Program-made: the position numbers and the translations under genes | Shown here: positions 9,410-18,564 of the stretch, piece after piece | Position numbering within the stretch: the first letter of the stretch is position 1 | Layout: each line of letters starts with the position of its first letter | From: Chitinophaga flava | GTDB lineage: Bacteria > Bacteroidota > Bacteroidia > Chitinophagales > Chitinophagaceae | DNA: 64,000 nt | Direction of reading: 5' to 3' | Assembly: GCF_003308995.1 (NCBI RefSeq) | Contig: NZ_QFFJ01000002.1 | Location: forward strand, 186,001-250,000 | Notes under the pieces: model-generated | Seen by the model: only the letters and a program-made list of their open reading frames with translations | Databases searched by the model: none | What the model was told of the DNA's origin: nothing

Positions 9410-11869
9410 ATGACAATGAAAAAAACTTTGCTCACTCTCCTGTCTTGTTGCTGCCTGCAAATGCTGATGGCACAAGGATTTTCGGGGAAAGTGTATTCAG
9501 ATGGGAATGCCAACGGCAAGCAGGATGCAGCCGAAACAGGTATTCCGGGTGTAAGGGTGTCAGATGGACTGACAGTGACCGTAACAGACCAGGGAGGTAA
9601 CTTTCACCTACCAGGACATGCCAGGGCGCGGTTCGTATTCATAACCACTCCGGCTGGGTATAAGTCTACCGGCACGTTTTATATCCGCACCGACAGCACC
9701 CTTACAGCCTATAATTTCGGACTTCAGCAGAACAACAGGCCCACGAAGGATAAAGCAAGGTTTGTGCGACTGGCAGATACGGAAACAACTCAGTTCAACA
9801 GCTGGATGACCGAAGCGAAGGAATATGCCCGCAATGAAGACGCCGATTTTATGATCCATACCGGCGATATCTGCTATGAAAAAGGAATGGCCTTTCATGC
9901 CCAGTATGTTAACACCCAAACGATGGGGCTGCCGGTGTATTATTGTATCGGTAACCACGACCTCGTAAAAGGCCCTTATGGCGAGGCTTTATATGAATCG
10001 CTCTTTGGCCCTGTATTTTACTCCTTTGAAGCCGGTCCGGCCCATTTTATCGTAACACCGATGCGTTATGGCGACTACCAACCTTCCTATACCGCAGAAG
10101 ATGTAGTAAAATGGCTGAAGAATGATCTGGCACACACAGATCCTTCCAAACCGGTGATTGTATTCAATCATGACCTGCTTACCTATGATACCCTGTTTGC
10201 TATCCGGGCGGGCAACGACAGCATTAACCTTAATGAGCATAACCTGAAAGCCTGGATCTATGGACACTGGCATATTAATTTTGCCCGTACCCATGGCAAC
10301 TCCGGTATCCGCTCATTGTGTGCTGCCCCGCCACCGGATGGCGGTATTGATAACTCCGCCTCCAATTTCGACGTGGTAGATATCGATCCTAAGGGTATTT
10401 CGTTGGTGCGGCGCCGTTATACCTATGTGGAAAACCAGTTGACGCTGGTATCTCCCGCAGCCGGTGGCGTAGCTTTCGACCAGGATAAGATGGTGGTGAG
10501 CCTCAACGCCTACCACACTGCTTCTCCGGTTAAACAGGTACGTTTCCGCATGTACGATCAAAAAGGCCATCTGGTGAAAGAGCTGCCGCTGCAACAACAA
10601 ACAGACTGGAACTGGCGTACAGCCACAGCAGCACCGGTAGGTAAAAATGACGTATATACGGCCACGGTAGAGGCTACCCTTGGCACCGGCAGGGTGTTGT
10701 TTGTTCGTGATACTTTCCGGCTGACAAAGACTGCATTACCTGCCACCACGGGCCCTGAATGGCCGGAAGTGTTACAGAACGTACAACGTACCGGTTCTAC
10801 GGGTACTGTTACAACCGGGCGTCTGCAACTAAAATGGACGGCCAATACCGGTGGTAATATCTGGAAATCATCTCCCATCTGTGCCGGGGGACGTGTATTT
10901 GTAGGCACTATCGATGATGAAAACAATACCCGTTGCAACATTACCGCATTGGATGCCGCTACGGGTAAACGTCTCTGGCAGTTTGCTACCGGTAATTCCA
11001 TCAAACACAGTATGAGTTACAGTGAAGGGCTGTTGCTGGCCACGGATGCAGATGGTATTACCTATGCGCTGGATGCTGCTACCGGCAAGTTACGCTGGCA
11101 GCATGAAGGACCTCATAAGTCACTGCCTGCCTATAACTCCGGAGGACTGATACAAAACGGTATCTACTACACCGGTGCAGGCAATTATCTTCAGGCACTG
11201 GATATCCGTACCGGTCAGGTGAAATGGACCAACAAAGACTGGGCGGGTGGTGAAGGTACGCCTGCGGCTATGACTTATCGTAATGGGCAGCTGATCACTT
11301 CATCCAACTGGAATCATCTGTATGCTCACGATGCTGCTACCGGTAAGCTGCAATGGAAACGGAATGATGAAGGTCTCCGCTTCCGTAGCGGTACTGCAGC
11401 GTTTTTTGATAACCTGCTGTATGTACATGGCATCAATAAATTACATGTGATTGAACCGGCTACCGGTAAAACAGTGGACAGTATACCGGTAACGGCTGAA
11501 CTGAAAACCATGACTGCACCACTGGTAACATCGCAGTACATCATCACCTGCACAGCCAGGGATGGAATGATTGCCTACGATAAAGCAACCAAAGCACAGG
11601 TATGGCAGTTCGTGCCCTGTGAGGCGTTGTTTTACACGGCTCCCTATACTACACCAGCTTCTGCTACGATAGAGTCTACGCCTTTGCTGGCGGGCAACCG
11701 CCTCCTGGTGGGTGCTTCCGATGGATTTGTGTATGTGGTGGACCTGGCCTCTGGTAAAGCTGTGAACCGTATTGCCACAGGGGCGCCGGTATTCGCTGAT
11801 ATGGCGATTTATAACGGTATGTTATACGTGGCCGATTTTTCGGGGAATGTAAATGCTTATCGGCTGTAA
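9410..11869 (+). CDS. Secreted metallophosphoesterase fused to a PQQ-type beta-propeller
   Basis: 819 aa from the ATG at 9410 (a second ATG lies two codons on). The signal peptide ends at LMAQG. Residues 24-105 form an SdrD/B-type beta-sandwich (GKVYSDGNANGKQDAAETGI). A calcineurin-like phosphoesterase domain covers about 115-340 with GD at 152-153, GNHD at 181-184, NHD near 254 and GHWH near 286. The first metal motif reads D-T-E (123-125) where D-x-H is usual. From about 480 to the end are PQQ-like propeller repeats (ALDAATGKRLWQFATG, ALDAATGKLRWQHEG and similar). It probably hydrolyses a phosphoester outside the cytoplasm, and the propeller may bind substrate or partner. It follows the SusC/SusD pair, so it may process the imported ligand (inference). 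Confidence 0.85.
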   Translation: MTMKKTLLTLLSCCCLQMLMAQGFSGKVYSDGNANGKQDAAETGIPGVRVSDGLTVTVTDQGGNFHLPGHARARFVFITTPAGYKSTGTFYIRTDSTLTAYNFGLQQNNRPTKDKARFVRLADTETTQFNSWMTEAKEYARNEDADFMIHTGDICYEKGMAFHAQYVNTQTMGLPVYYCIGNHDLVKGPYGEALYESLFGPVFYSFEAGPAHFIVTPMRYGDYQPSYTAEDVVKWLKNDLAHTDPSKPVIVFNHDLLTYDTLFAIRAGNDSINLNEHNLKAWIYGHWHINFARTHGNSGIRSLCAAPPPDGGIDNSASNFDVVDIDPKGISLVRRRYTYVENQLTLVSPAAGGVAFDQDKMVVSLNAYHTASPVKQVRFRMYDQKGHLVKELPLQQQTDWNWRTATAAPVGKNDVYTATVEATLGTGRVLFVRDTFRLTKTALPATTGPEWPEVLQNVQRTGSTGTVTTGRLQLKWTANTGGNIWKSSPICAGGRVFVGTIDDENNTRCNITALDAATGKRLWQFATGNSIKHSMSYSEGLLLATDADGITYALDAATGKLRWQHEGPHKSLPAYNSGGLIQNGIYYTGAGNYLQALDIRTGQVKWTNKDWAGGEGTPAAMTYRNGQLITSSNWNHLYAHDAATGKLQWKRNDEGLRFRSGTAAFFDNLLYVHGINKLHVIEPATGKTVDSIPVTAELKTMTAPLVTSQYIITCTARDGMIAYDKATKAQVWQFVPCEALFYTAPYTTPASATIESTPLLAGNRLLVGASDGFVYVVDLASGKAVNRIATGAPVFADMAIYNGMLYVADFSGNVNAYRL

Positions 11870-11887
11870 TAGCTTGTAGTACATAGT

Positions 11888-11930
11888 AAAAAGCGAAAGC
11901 GGAGATCATTGATCTCCGCTTTCGCTTTTT
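11888..11930. terminator. Bidirectional terminator, 20-bp perfect stem
   Basis: Positions 11888-11907 pair perfectly with 11911-11930 around a 3-nt loop, with A-tract and T-tract flanks. It separates the convergent phosphoesterase (+) and YiaA-like (-) genes. Confidence 0.9.
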
Positions 11931-11957
11931 ACATTATGTTCAAAATGTGCTATGGTA

Positions 11958-12380
11958 TTACATAAACTGGTCGTTGGATTTAGCTGCTTCTTTCGCGGCA
12001 GCCTGGCTATCACGGGTATTTTTCTGTACGGTGATGGCGCCGAAAACACTCAGCAGGAAGGCGAAGGCATAGAAGCCTTTTTCGCTGGGCAGGAGCGTGG
12101 CATTCCACAGTCCGATGATCAGCAGGAGGATGGTGAGCAGCATAGACACCCAGCTGATGCCGTAATAGATGTCTGTTACCGGAACACCTTCAAGTCTGTC
12201 ACGTACACATTTTTGTACGGATACAGCGGCAAAAAGGCCATACATCAATACGGTAAAATAATAACCTTTTTCATTCAGTTGCATGTTGGCATTCCACAGC
12301 CCGATGATAAATCCGAGGATGCCTGCAAACAGTGCTACCCACGAGGCTGCGATAAAAGCGAGTGACGGTTTTTGTTTCAT
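11958..12380 (-). CDS. yiaA: YiaA/YiaB family inner-membrane protein
   Basis: A 140-aa protein with two copies of a two-helix repeat. The first is at about residues 8-58 (AASWVALFAGILGFIIGLWN then EKGYYFTVLMYGLFAAVSVQK) and the second at about 72-122 (GISWVSMLLTILLLIIGLWN then EKGFYAFAFLLSVFGAITVQ). Each repeat ends in a V-Q-K(N/C)-x-R-D motif, which is characteristic of the YiaAB family. Four membrane segments are expected. The family is widespread and has no firmly assigned biochemical function. It appears to be a single-gene unit ending at the hairpin shared with the phosphoesterase gene. Confidence 0.88.
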   Translation of the reverse strand: MKQKPSLAFIAASWVALFAGILGFIIGLWNANMQLNEKGYYFTVLMYGLFAAVSVQKCVRDRLEGVPVTDIYYGISWVSMLLTILLLIIGLWNATLLPSEKGFYAFAFLLSVFGAITVQKNTRDSQAAAKEAAKSNDQFM

Positions 12381-12519
12381 GGAATACTTGATGTTAAAAA
12401 AAGGATGAATGTTGGCGATACAAATGGTGGTCTTAAAAAATTATAATATAAGTATACTAAATTATTTCTGATAAGTGCATGCTACGTTGAGGGGAAAGAT
12501 ACCGGGTTACATAAATAAA

Positions 12520-12546
12520 AAAATCCCGGGCATTACCCGGGATTTT
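12520..12546 (-). terminator. Terminator of the tRNA-fMet gene
   Basis: AAAATCCCGGG (12520-12530) and CCCGGGATTTT (12536-12546) form an 11-bp stem with a 5-nt loop. Read on the minus strand, a T-run follows. It lies just past the 3' end of the tRNA. Confidence 0.85.
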
Positions 12547-12552
12547 CTTTTG

Positions 12553-12624
<72 letters not shown>

Positions 12625-12633
12625 ATGAGGATG

Positions 12634-12663
12634 CAAATGTAGGCAATAAAATCAAACTACAAA
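12634..12663 (-). promoter_or_regulatory. Bacteroidota housekeeping promoter of tRNA-fMet
   Basis: On the minus strand the -33 element TTTG (plus-strand 12660-12663) is followed after 18 nt by TACATTTG (plus-strand 12634-12641). This matches the Bacteroidota primary-sigma consensus TTTG/TAnnTTTG, and sits about 10 bp upstream of the mature tRNA 5' end. Confidence 0.75.
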
Positions 12664-12854
12664 ATTTAACGCAAAATTTTTTTTGCAATGAATCGATATT
12701 ATATCTGTCTCTGTTAGAAAAATATATAAATGGTAATTGGATGAAACTCTTTGTGGTGGCTTTTTTTGTTAGGTGTGTACTAAAGTAGATAACTGTTGTT
12801 GATAGCGAAAAAAAATATTATTTATGCTGCGTCAACAGTGTTGTATGCGTGTAA

Positions 12855-13622
12855 TCAGATATCAGAATAGGTTGTCGGGCGCAAAAAAAGTATTTCAGAT
12901 CGGGATACATTATGACTGTATTCCTGCATCGCCGACAGTTTTTTCCAGCCGGGATCGGCTGAAAATGCTTTCCAGTGAGCATCACGGTCAGCCTTGTTAT
13001 TGAACGTGGTCATATACATCAGGTTGGGCATTTTACTACCGGATATAACTGATCCATAAAACACCGCATTAAATCCCAGTTGCTGAAAGATGCCGATTTC
13101 ATTGCCTTCGTTAAACATCTTCACTTTGTTGACATGATATTGTTCGGTAGGACTTTCATAACTGCGTAATTCGTATATCCGTTCACTTTGGGGTGCGGTA
13201 AGTGAAGGAGTCGTCATCACCGGCATACCGCTGAAAGCCTGTAATAAAACAGACTCAAGGCGGCTATAGGGAATATCATTGTAGGCTGCCTGAAGATAGG
13301 ATTGTCCGGCCTGCTGGTAAGCTTTGTCTGAAGATAGTTTTTGGTCGAGGCTGATGAACTGGTCCATATTGCGGAAAGGTACCAGCACATAAATCCGTAT
13401 TTCGGCGGTGTCTGCAGTTACCGGTTTGAAAACCCCTACGGTTTGGATACCCGCACGGTGTAATGCCGGTAAATAGGCCGTTTGAAGAAAGCTGTCTACC
13501 CTGGCTTCCTGGGCTGCTGTTTTGAGATGATAGATTTTTATCTGATAAAATTGCCGCTCTTTGGCAACCAATGAAACACTGCTCAGCAACAGGGCTGCCA
13601 GCAGAAACGTGGAAAGTCTCAT
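12855..13622 (-). CDS. NIPSNAP family protein, exported
   Basis: 255 aa with an N-terminal Sec signal (MRLSTFLLAALLLSSVSLVAK). Two dimeric alpha-beta-barrel-like NIPSNAP modules follow. The first starts at about residue 26 (FYQIKIYHLKTAAQEARVDS ... AGIQTVGVFKPV). The second starts near 147 (IYELRSYESPTEQYHVNKVK ... LGFNAVFYGSVISG, then NLMYMTTFNNKADRDAHWKA). NIPSNAP proteins have the fold of small stress or monooxygenase-like barrels, but the biochemical role of the bacterial exported versions is not established. It stands alone, 230 bp upstream of the tRNA gene in the same orientation. No conserved signal was seen in that gap beyond the tRNA promoter. Confidence 0.88.
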   Translation of the reverse strand: MRLSTFLLAALLLSSVSLVAKERQFYQIKIYHLKTAAQEARVDSFLQTAYLPALHRAGIQTVGVFKPVTADTAEIRIYVLVPFRNMDQFISLDQKLSSDKAYQQAGQSYLQAAYNDIPYSRLESVLLQAFSGMPVMTTPSLTAPQSERIYELRSYESPTEQYHVNKVKMFNEGNEIGIFQQLGFNAVFYGSVISGSKMPNLMYMTTFNNKADRDAHWKAFSADPGWKKLSAMQEYSHNVSRSEILFLRPTTYSDI

Positions 13623-13733
13623 GTGTGCGTAATATTTAGTCTCAACAAAATAATCGATTTCAGAGAGCTTTAATAGTCCTGCGATGAAAGCATTAATTTT
13701 GGCGAATACAGTATTATTCTAAAAATTGATATT

Positions 13734-14849
13734 ATGGCGGATCCGGTCATGTTAATAGAACAAGCAAACAACCGTGGTACCATGTACGCGGTGGTAGAAC
13801 AAGACGACAGAACGGCTTATTTTTATCTGTATCCTTCCGAACTGCTGGCCAGTAAATATTCTCCAAGGCCCTGCTGGCTGCGTAACCTGCAACCGGCGCC
13901 GGAGAAAAAAGATATTGCGGCCATGAAAGAAGGCTTGGCCCCCATGCTGGAGGCCCGTTTTTGTAATCATCCTGAAGGCAAAGCACCATTAGAGGCTGCA
14001 CTGATAAATATCGTATGGATGGAAGAAGGCGATGGCGCTTCTGTTTTTTATGATGGAGAGCTGTTGGGCGTAATCCCTGGCTGGACCCTGTATTCAGAGG
14101 AGCGCTCCGTAGCTTATGCTGCTGATTGTATCGGTGCTGCAGATGACAGCATGATGTTTCCGCTGGGGACTCCGGCCACCAATCAGCTGCACCAACGGGT
14201 AGCACAGGCCACCGCTTTCTGGGATGACTGGACCAGCGAAACCAACCAGACCTGGAGCATCCTGCAGCAACAGTTTCTCAGCGCCTATGAAGCCGCGCTG
14301 GGGCCGGTAACACAATACTACGCCATCGATGGTGACCAGTGGCCTCCTATGGGCATGGCGCGTTTCGAAAAAGATGAAGTGGTGTATTTCCTGACATTGG
14401 GAGTGAGCATCCGGCCTATGCCCTGGGTAGAAATCCTTTATAGCGACGAGGCACCAGGCTTCCGACGTATGGAGCTGGCCCTGGCCATCAGCAAAAAAGA
14501 CTACTCCGAAAAAGAGATCATGAACCTGGCCGGTATCGTATCAGGAATAGCAGACAGGCCCTGGAAACAGGTAACCTGGCTGGGAGAAGGGCATACCATC
14601 AGCTCCAGTGAGCTGCCGGTGCCTTATGAAAGCGTGGTGTTGTCGGCTGCATTATATAATGGACCGGCTATTGAATTGCCGAAGATGTACAACGACACCG
14701 TGAATCTGTACTGGGTATCTCCCGTTACAAAACCAGAACGACTGTTTGCACATCAAAATCCCAATGGTGGTTATGAGCTGCTGGAAAAAATGATCCATCA
14801 CGGTATTAACCATATTATACAACCCAGAGAGCAGGTAGTAGCCGGTTAA
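13734..14849 (+). CDS. Protein with a suppressor-of-fused (SUFU)-like C-terminal domain
   Basis: A 371-aa cytoplasmic protein with no signal peptide. Residues ~1-150 form an N-terminal module that I do not recognise (MYAVVEQDDRTAYFYLYPSE ... DGELLGVIPGW). Residues ~180-365 resemble bacterial SUFU-domain proteins: FLSAYEAALGPVTQYY, YFLTLGVSIRPMPWVEILYS, RRMELALAISKKDYSEKEI and YESVVLSAALYNGPAIELP. Bacterial SUFU proteins have been linked to toxin-immunity contexts and to stand-alone regulators, but nothing nearby supports a toxin here. Its 3' end overlaps the convergent gene by 4 bp. Confidence 0.6.
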   Translation: MADPVMLIEQANNRGTMYAVVEQDDRTAYFYLYPSELLASKYSPRPCWLRNLQPAPEKKDIAAMKEGLAPMLEARFCNHPEGKAPLEAALINIVWMEEGDGASVFYDGELLGVIPGWTLYSEERSVAYAADCIGAADDSMMFPLGTPATNQLHQRVAQATAFWDDWTSETNQTWSILQQQFLSAYEAALGPVTQYYAIDGDQWPPMGMARFEKDEVVYFLTLGVSIRPMPWVEILYSDEAPGFRRMELALAISKKDYSEKEIMNLAGIVSGIADRPWKQVTWLGEGHTISSSELPVPYESVVLSAALYNGPAIELPKMYNDTVNLYWVSPVTKPERLFAHQNPNGGYELLEKMIHHGINHIIQPREQVVAG

Positions 14850-16864
14850 CGGCTGCTACCTGTTACAGGGAATATCTCGGCCGACAGGCTTCTCAAAGCC
14901 TGTGCTGCGGCTGGTTTCATTAATACATAGCTGTGGCCGTTAAATACCTCGCTGTTGTCAGATACCTGATAAAGGCGGTAGGGGAGGCCATGCCCGCTCA
15001 GTGCTTTATTAATAGTCTTCACCACTATTTCATTACTGAAGTCAGTTGCTTCTCCCGAAGCTGGGACCCGGTAAATCTGTTTGTTAAACATAAATCCGGA
15101 AGAAGGTTGCTGAGTACCATTTCTATGCTCAGGTAATTGTGTGAAAAATAATTTATTGTGGGGAAGCATTTGCTGCAAGGCCCTTTGGGTGCCGGTGAGC
15201 AGGCTGTATAGATTGTCCTGACTGTCGAAGCAGGCAGGAGAACAGGAGAGTGCTGCACGGTAACCTGCCGGATTTTGCTCCCGGATAGTTGCCTGCAGCA
15301 GGGCGGTGTTTCCGGCTGGCAGTACCTGATGCTGCTGACAGATAGCTACAAAAGAATCTATCTGTGTTTTGCTGAGTCTGGAAGAAAGCTGAAAGTAGTC
15401 GCCTGGATAAACAGCATAGTCGTAGTCGCCCGGACTGCCGTTGTAACAGCCTTTTATCCGGTCAAACAGGTAAGGGGATTGCAGCAGTGTGGCCTGTTGT
15501 TCTGTGAGCAACGCCAGGAAAACAGTATCCGGCAGTGGCTCATAATGGGTAAAGCGATTGGGCGTGATGAAATAAAAGCGCCGGTTGTCGTGCTGGTCTT
15601 CCAGGTAATGATTGAGGAACTGGAAATTTTCCGGCCTTATCCAGGATTCAAATTCTTTTTCATCGATCGTTTCCTTGTACAGCTGATTGTTGAGTAGCAG
15701 GGTAGCCGACAACAATTTGGCGGACCTGCTAAGTGCCAGTTGTTCCTGATAAGGGTAGAGACCGTTGCTGCCAGGCTTTTGTTTGTAAATACGTATATCC
15801 GTTACTGTTAGCGGAAGTATTTTCCGGGAAATTTTATCTGTGACCGTTTTGAAGACGGTCTGAATAGATGCGGGCGGTATGAGGCCATATTCATTTTGCG
15901 GGATACAGTCGTATGGTTTTATATCTGTGGCTGTATAGAGTGGTACGGCATTGTTGCAGCCGCTGAGTATGTCATCGGAAGAAAGCAGGGTGAAGGGTTT
16001 ATACCGTGTAATGATTTGTTTTTTTTGTGTGCTGTCAATGAAACCTGTTTGTTGCAGGCTGTCGAGGTGGTGCAACTGTTGCTCACGGAGATAGGGATAT
16101 TTATCAAGATAAGTGATATACTTTCCCAATTCCTGCAGGAAGGAACTATGATGGGTGGTGGCAAAAATATTTTTGCCGTTGTTATAGTATTGTTGAATAA
16201 CGTGGTCGCTGGCAGGGAGGAAGCCGGCCTGCTGGAAAATGGCGACCCAATTGAGATAGGGGGCGAAAGTCTTTACTCTTTCCTGTTGTGCTTCGGGTGT
16301 ATCTGTCTGATCGTTGACTGAAAATTCCACAGCGGTGTCTTTAAACAGTGGTGTCATTGCTGGTCCAAACCAGCTACCTATGCGACTTACTAATGTGGCC
16401 AGGGTATTATTATAGCTCAGATCGTTTGTATAGTTGAAGCGATAAAAGTCGGCAGCGAAGAGCAGAAAGTTGTACAGATCGCAGCGGGAAGGAAACTGCT
16501 GTTGCAGGAATTGTTCTTCAGCAAACTGTTCGGTGTGGCCAGACCAGGGGTAGTGGTCAATATGGGCGAGGGAGTCCAGGAGGGCAGGCGGGATGCGGGT
16601 TTGGCCGGGTATCCTGTCGATGAGGCCTGCATCTGCTACAAAGATGGATTGTGTAATCCCTTGCAGGGCAACGGTATCCAGGCCTTCGTATAATTTCAGG
16701 GGTTGTCCTCCGGCAAACCGTATCAGTTCATCCCGGCCGGTAGCGGTGAGCACCTGTTGGTCTGTCAGTGAACGGGCCATTTCTGTGACGGTAGTGAGGG
16801 GAAGTTGCTGAGCATGGGTGGTAAAGCGGCTAACCAATAACAATGTCAATAAAAGATATTTCAT
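14846..16864 (-). CDS. Large secreted protein of unknown function
   Basis: 672 aa from the ATG at 16864, chosen because it begins a clear signal peptide (MKYLLLTLLLVSRFTTHAQQ). An upstream in-frame start at 16909 would bury this signal. I recognise no catalytic motif. It is rich in Tyr, Gln and Leu, with helical stretches such as LREQQLHHLDSLQQTG and SRSAKLLSATLLLNNQLYKE, and later YRVPASGEATDFSNEIVVK and LPYRLYQVSDNSEVFNGHSY. It is convergent with the SUFU-like gene and divergent from the ECF sigma gene. Probably periplasmic or outer-membrane associated. Confidence 0.75.
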   Translation of the reverse strand: MKYLLLTLLLVSRFTTHAQQLPLTTVTEMARSLTDQQVLTATGRDELIRFAGGQPLKLYEGLDTVALQGITQSIFVADAGLIDRIPGQTRIPPALLDSLAHIDHYPWSGHTEQFAEEQFLQQQFPSRCDLYNFLLFAADFYRFNYTNDLSYNNTLATLVSRIGSWFGPAMTPLFKDTAVEFSVNDQTDTPEAQQERVKTFAPYLNWVAIFQQAGFLPASDHVIQQYYNNGKNIFATTHHSSFLQELGKYITYLDKYPYLREQQLHHLDSLQQTGFIDSTQKKQIITRYKPFTLLSSDDILSGCNNAVPLYTATDIKPYDCIPQNEYGLIPPASIQTVFKTVTDKISRKILPLTVTDIRIYKQKPGSNGLYPYQEQLALSRSAKLLSATLLLNNQLYKETIDEKEFESWIRPENFQFLNHYLEDQHDNRRFYFITPNRFTHYEPLPDTVFLALLTEQQATLLQSPYLFDRIKGCYNGSPGDYDYAVYPGDYFQLSSRLSKTQIDSFVAICQQHQVLPAGNTALLQATIREQNPAGYRAALSCSPACFDSQDNLYSLLTGTQRALQQMLPHNKLFFTQLPEHRNGTQQPSSGFMFNKQIYRVPASGEATDFSNEIVVKTINKALSGHGLPYRLYQVSDNSEVFNGHSYVLMKPAAAQALRSLSAEIFPVTGSSR

Positions 16865-17183
16865 GCGGTCTATGGTAAAGTTTGACCGAAGATAATAGTT
16901 GTTGCCCACAAACAGGAGGCATTTTATATAGGTAATTACTTGAAGATGATTTTGTTGGAGGAGATGAAAAATGCTGTTGGATTGGGAGAAACGGGATTTT
17001 TTTATTTTTTTTCGGAAAAGCTGTAACGAAAGTTCAGGGTGCGCTACTAATGATGTAAATGATTTGAAATATGAATAACATCATGATCATCATCCGGGGG
17101 CACACGTAAAGGATTGTACCGGTTCTGGCCGGAAAAAATACCAGTAGTCTTGTATACCTATTTTGTACTAAAAGCTATCCGAC
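16865..17183. other. Divergent intergenic region, 319 bp
   Basis: It separates the secreted unknown (-) from the ECF sigma gene (+). The only strong signal is the ECF-type promoter at 17022-17060, preceded by a T-rich stretch. About 120 nt of leader to the sigma start hold no obvious ORF. Confidence 0.7.
17022..17060 (+). promoter_or_regulatory. ECF-sigma-type promoter, probably autoregulatory
   Basis: TGTAACGAAAG (17022-17032), an 11-nt spacer, then CTACTAATGATGTAAAT (17044-17060). Both blocks and the spacer length recur at 24137-24175 in front of the TraB/GumN gene. TGTAAC and a C-x-x-C/T-TAAT box 16 nt later fit the GTAAC/CGTC-like pattern of Bacteroidota ECF promoters. Location before an ECF sigma gene suggests autoregulation. 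Confidence 0.7.
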
Positions 17184-17687
17184 TTGGAAAATAAGGAACA
17201 GGAATTTCTTGCACACATCGAAAAAAACAAAGGCATTATTCACAAGATCTGTAAAATGTATATGGATACTGTTGATGATCAACAGGACCTGTTTCAGGAA
17301 ATTGTTTATCAGCTGTGGAAGTCCTACGCATCTTTTCAGCATCAGAGCAGCTTTTCTACCTGGATGTATCGCGTGGCCCTGAATACGGCCATTGTTTTTC
17401 TGAAGAAAGAGAAGCGGCAACCGCAGACCTCGGATACGATGCCGGAATATCTGGCGGTAGAAGAACAACAATGGACGGTCAGGGAGCAACAGCTGCATCA
17501 CTTTTACAGGGCAGTCCGGAAGTTGGAAAAGCTGGAAAAGGCGCTGGTGTTCTATCATCTGGAGAACTACTCACATAAAGAGATTGGGGAAAACCTGGGC
17601 ATATCGGAAGTGAATGCCAGAGTGAAACTTAATCGGGCTAAAACAAAATTAAAAGAACTGATAAAACAACAAGGTTATGAATTTTGA
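17184..17687 (+). CDS. RNA polymerase ECF sigma factor
   Basis: A 167-aa ECF sigma factor starting at TTG (17184); the next ATG falls inside region 2. Region 2 is at about residues 8-75 (IHKICKMYMDTVDDQQDLFQ, then FSTWMYRVALNTAIVFLKKE). Region 4 is at about 112-162 (LEKLEKALVFYHLENYSHKE, IGENLGISEVNARVKLNRAK). It lacks the FecI-style partner; the next gene overlaps it by 11 bp and encodes a small membrane protein that is a plausible anti-sigma factor. A promoter module upstream is shared with the TraB/GumN gene at 24189, which suggests a small regulon. Confidence 0.93.
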   Translation: MENKEQEFLAHIEKNKGIIHKICKMYMDTVDDQQDLFQEIVYQLWKSYASFQHQSSFSTWMYRVALNTAIVFLKKEKRQPQTSDTMPEYLAVEEQQWTVREQQLHHFYRAVRKLEKLEKALVFYHLENYSHKEIGENLGISEVNARVKLNRAKTKLKELIKQQGYEF

Positions 17688-18297
17688 TGATATACAATCC
17701 GTATGGAATAATGATGACGACAACCGTCATATTGTAGTGCCCGGCAATCTTACAAAGATAAAAGCGGTGGGGCAGCCGGTGGATAAGATCAGGAAGACGA
17801 TGCAGCAGGAAGGTATTGTTCAGTTGTTATCTATCATCCTGATGGCTTTTGCACCAAAGTATTTTGGAATGGACAGGACTACACAGTCGGCTTATTATTG
17901 TCTGTATGGTGTGATGGTGGCCATCAGCGGATATTACTTCAGTAAATTTTTTCTGTTCTACAAACGTTTAAACTCCAATATGCTGACTACCAAAGACCAT
18001 TTGTACGAGGTATATTATGATATCAAACTGAATATAGAGATGTATAGATCTTGTACTTATAGTATACTGATGCTGGCGCTTGGTTTTGTGACGGTATATG
18101 GATTGGTGGATGCTAAGCTGGCCAGATTCTTTGCAGACAGGCATATTGAGGATATAACCATCATTACTGTGGTCCTTACATTCGTGACGCTTACACTGTT
18201 GGTGGCCCTGGCTACAGAGTGGTGGATAAAATTATATTACGGCAAGTATCTGAGGGAAATAAAAGCAATCCTTGATCAGTTGCGGGAAGAGGTATAA
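17677..18297 (+). CDS. Small membrane protein, putative anti-sigma partner
   Basis: 206 aa. A short soluble N-terminal segment (MNFDDIQSVWNNDDDNRH, then LTKIKAVGQPVDKIRKTMQ) precedes four hydrophobic segments at about residues 47-62, 70-92, 124-143 and 159-185, with a charged C-terminal tail. Proteins beginning M-N-F-D-D-I-Q-x-x-W are often found straight after ECF sigma genes in this phylum. The 11-bp overlap with the sigma gene implies translational coupling. Anti-sigma function is inferred from position and topology; no zinc-binding HxxxCxxC motif is visible. Confidence 0.75.
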   Translation: MNFDDIQSVWNNDDDNRHIVVPGNLTKIKAVGQPVDKIRKTMQQEGIVQLLSIILMAFAPKYFGMDRTTQSAYYCLYGVMVAISGYYFSKFFLFYKRLNSNMLTTKDHLYEVYYDIKLNIEMYRSCTYSILMLALGFVTVYGLVDAKLARFFADRHIEDITIITVVLTFVTLTLLVALATEWWIKLYYGKYLREIKAILDQLREEV

Positions 18298-18315
18298 AAA
18301 GATAGATTTTCGGAT

Positions 18316-18352
18316 GTATTTTCCCGTTAACCAATGCTTAACGGGAAAATAC
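18316..18352. terminator. Perfect 15-bp hairpin after the sigma operon
   Basis: GTATTTTCCCGTTAA (18316-18330) pairs exactly with TTAACGGGAAAATAC (18338-18352) around a 7-nt loop. It lies 19 bp after the stop codon. There is no strong U-tract on the plus strand, so termination may be inefficient or factor-assisted. Confidence 0.6.
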
Positions 18353-18564
18353 GTATAAGTACCTGTAATGCTTTGCTGTGGCTTGTTTTAGAGTTTTGAA
18401 AACGAGTATGCCATAAAGTTGTTAAAAGAATTTTAAAATGATGATGACGGTCATCTTTACGAAAAGATTTTAACTCTAATATTGTGTCATAAACCCCTGA
18501 CTAAAAAAATGCGCATTTCAATTTCAGGATGCTGTTTTCTCAAAACTCTTTAAACCCAAAAAAA

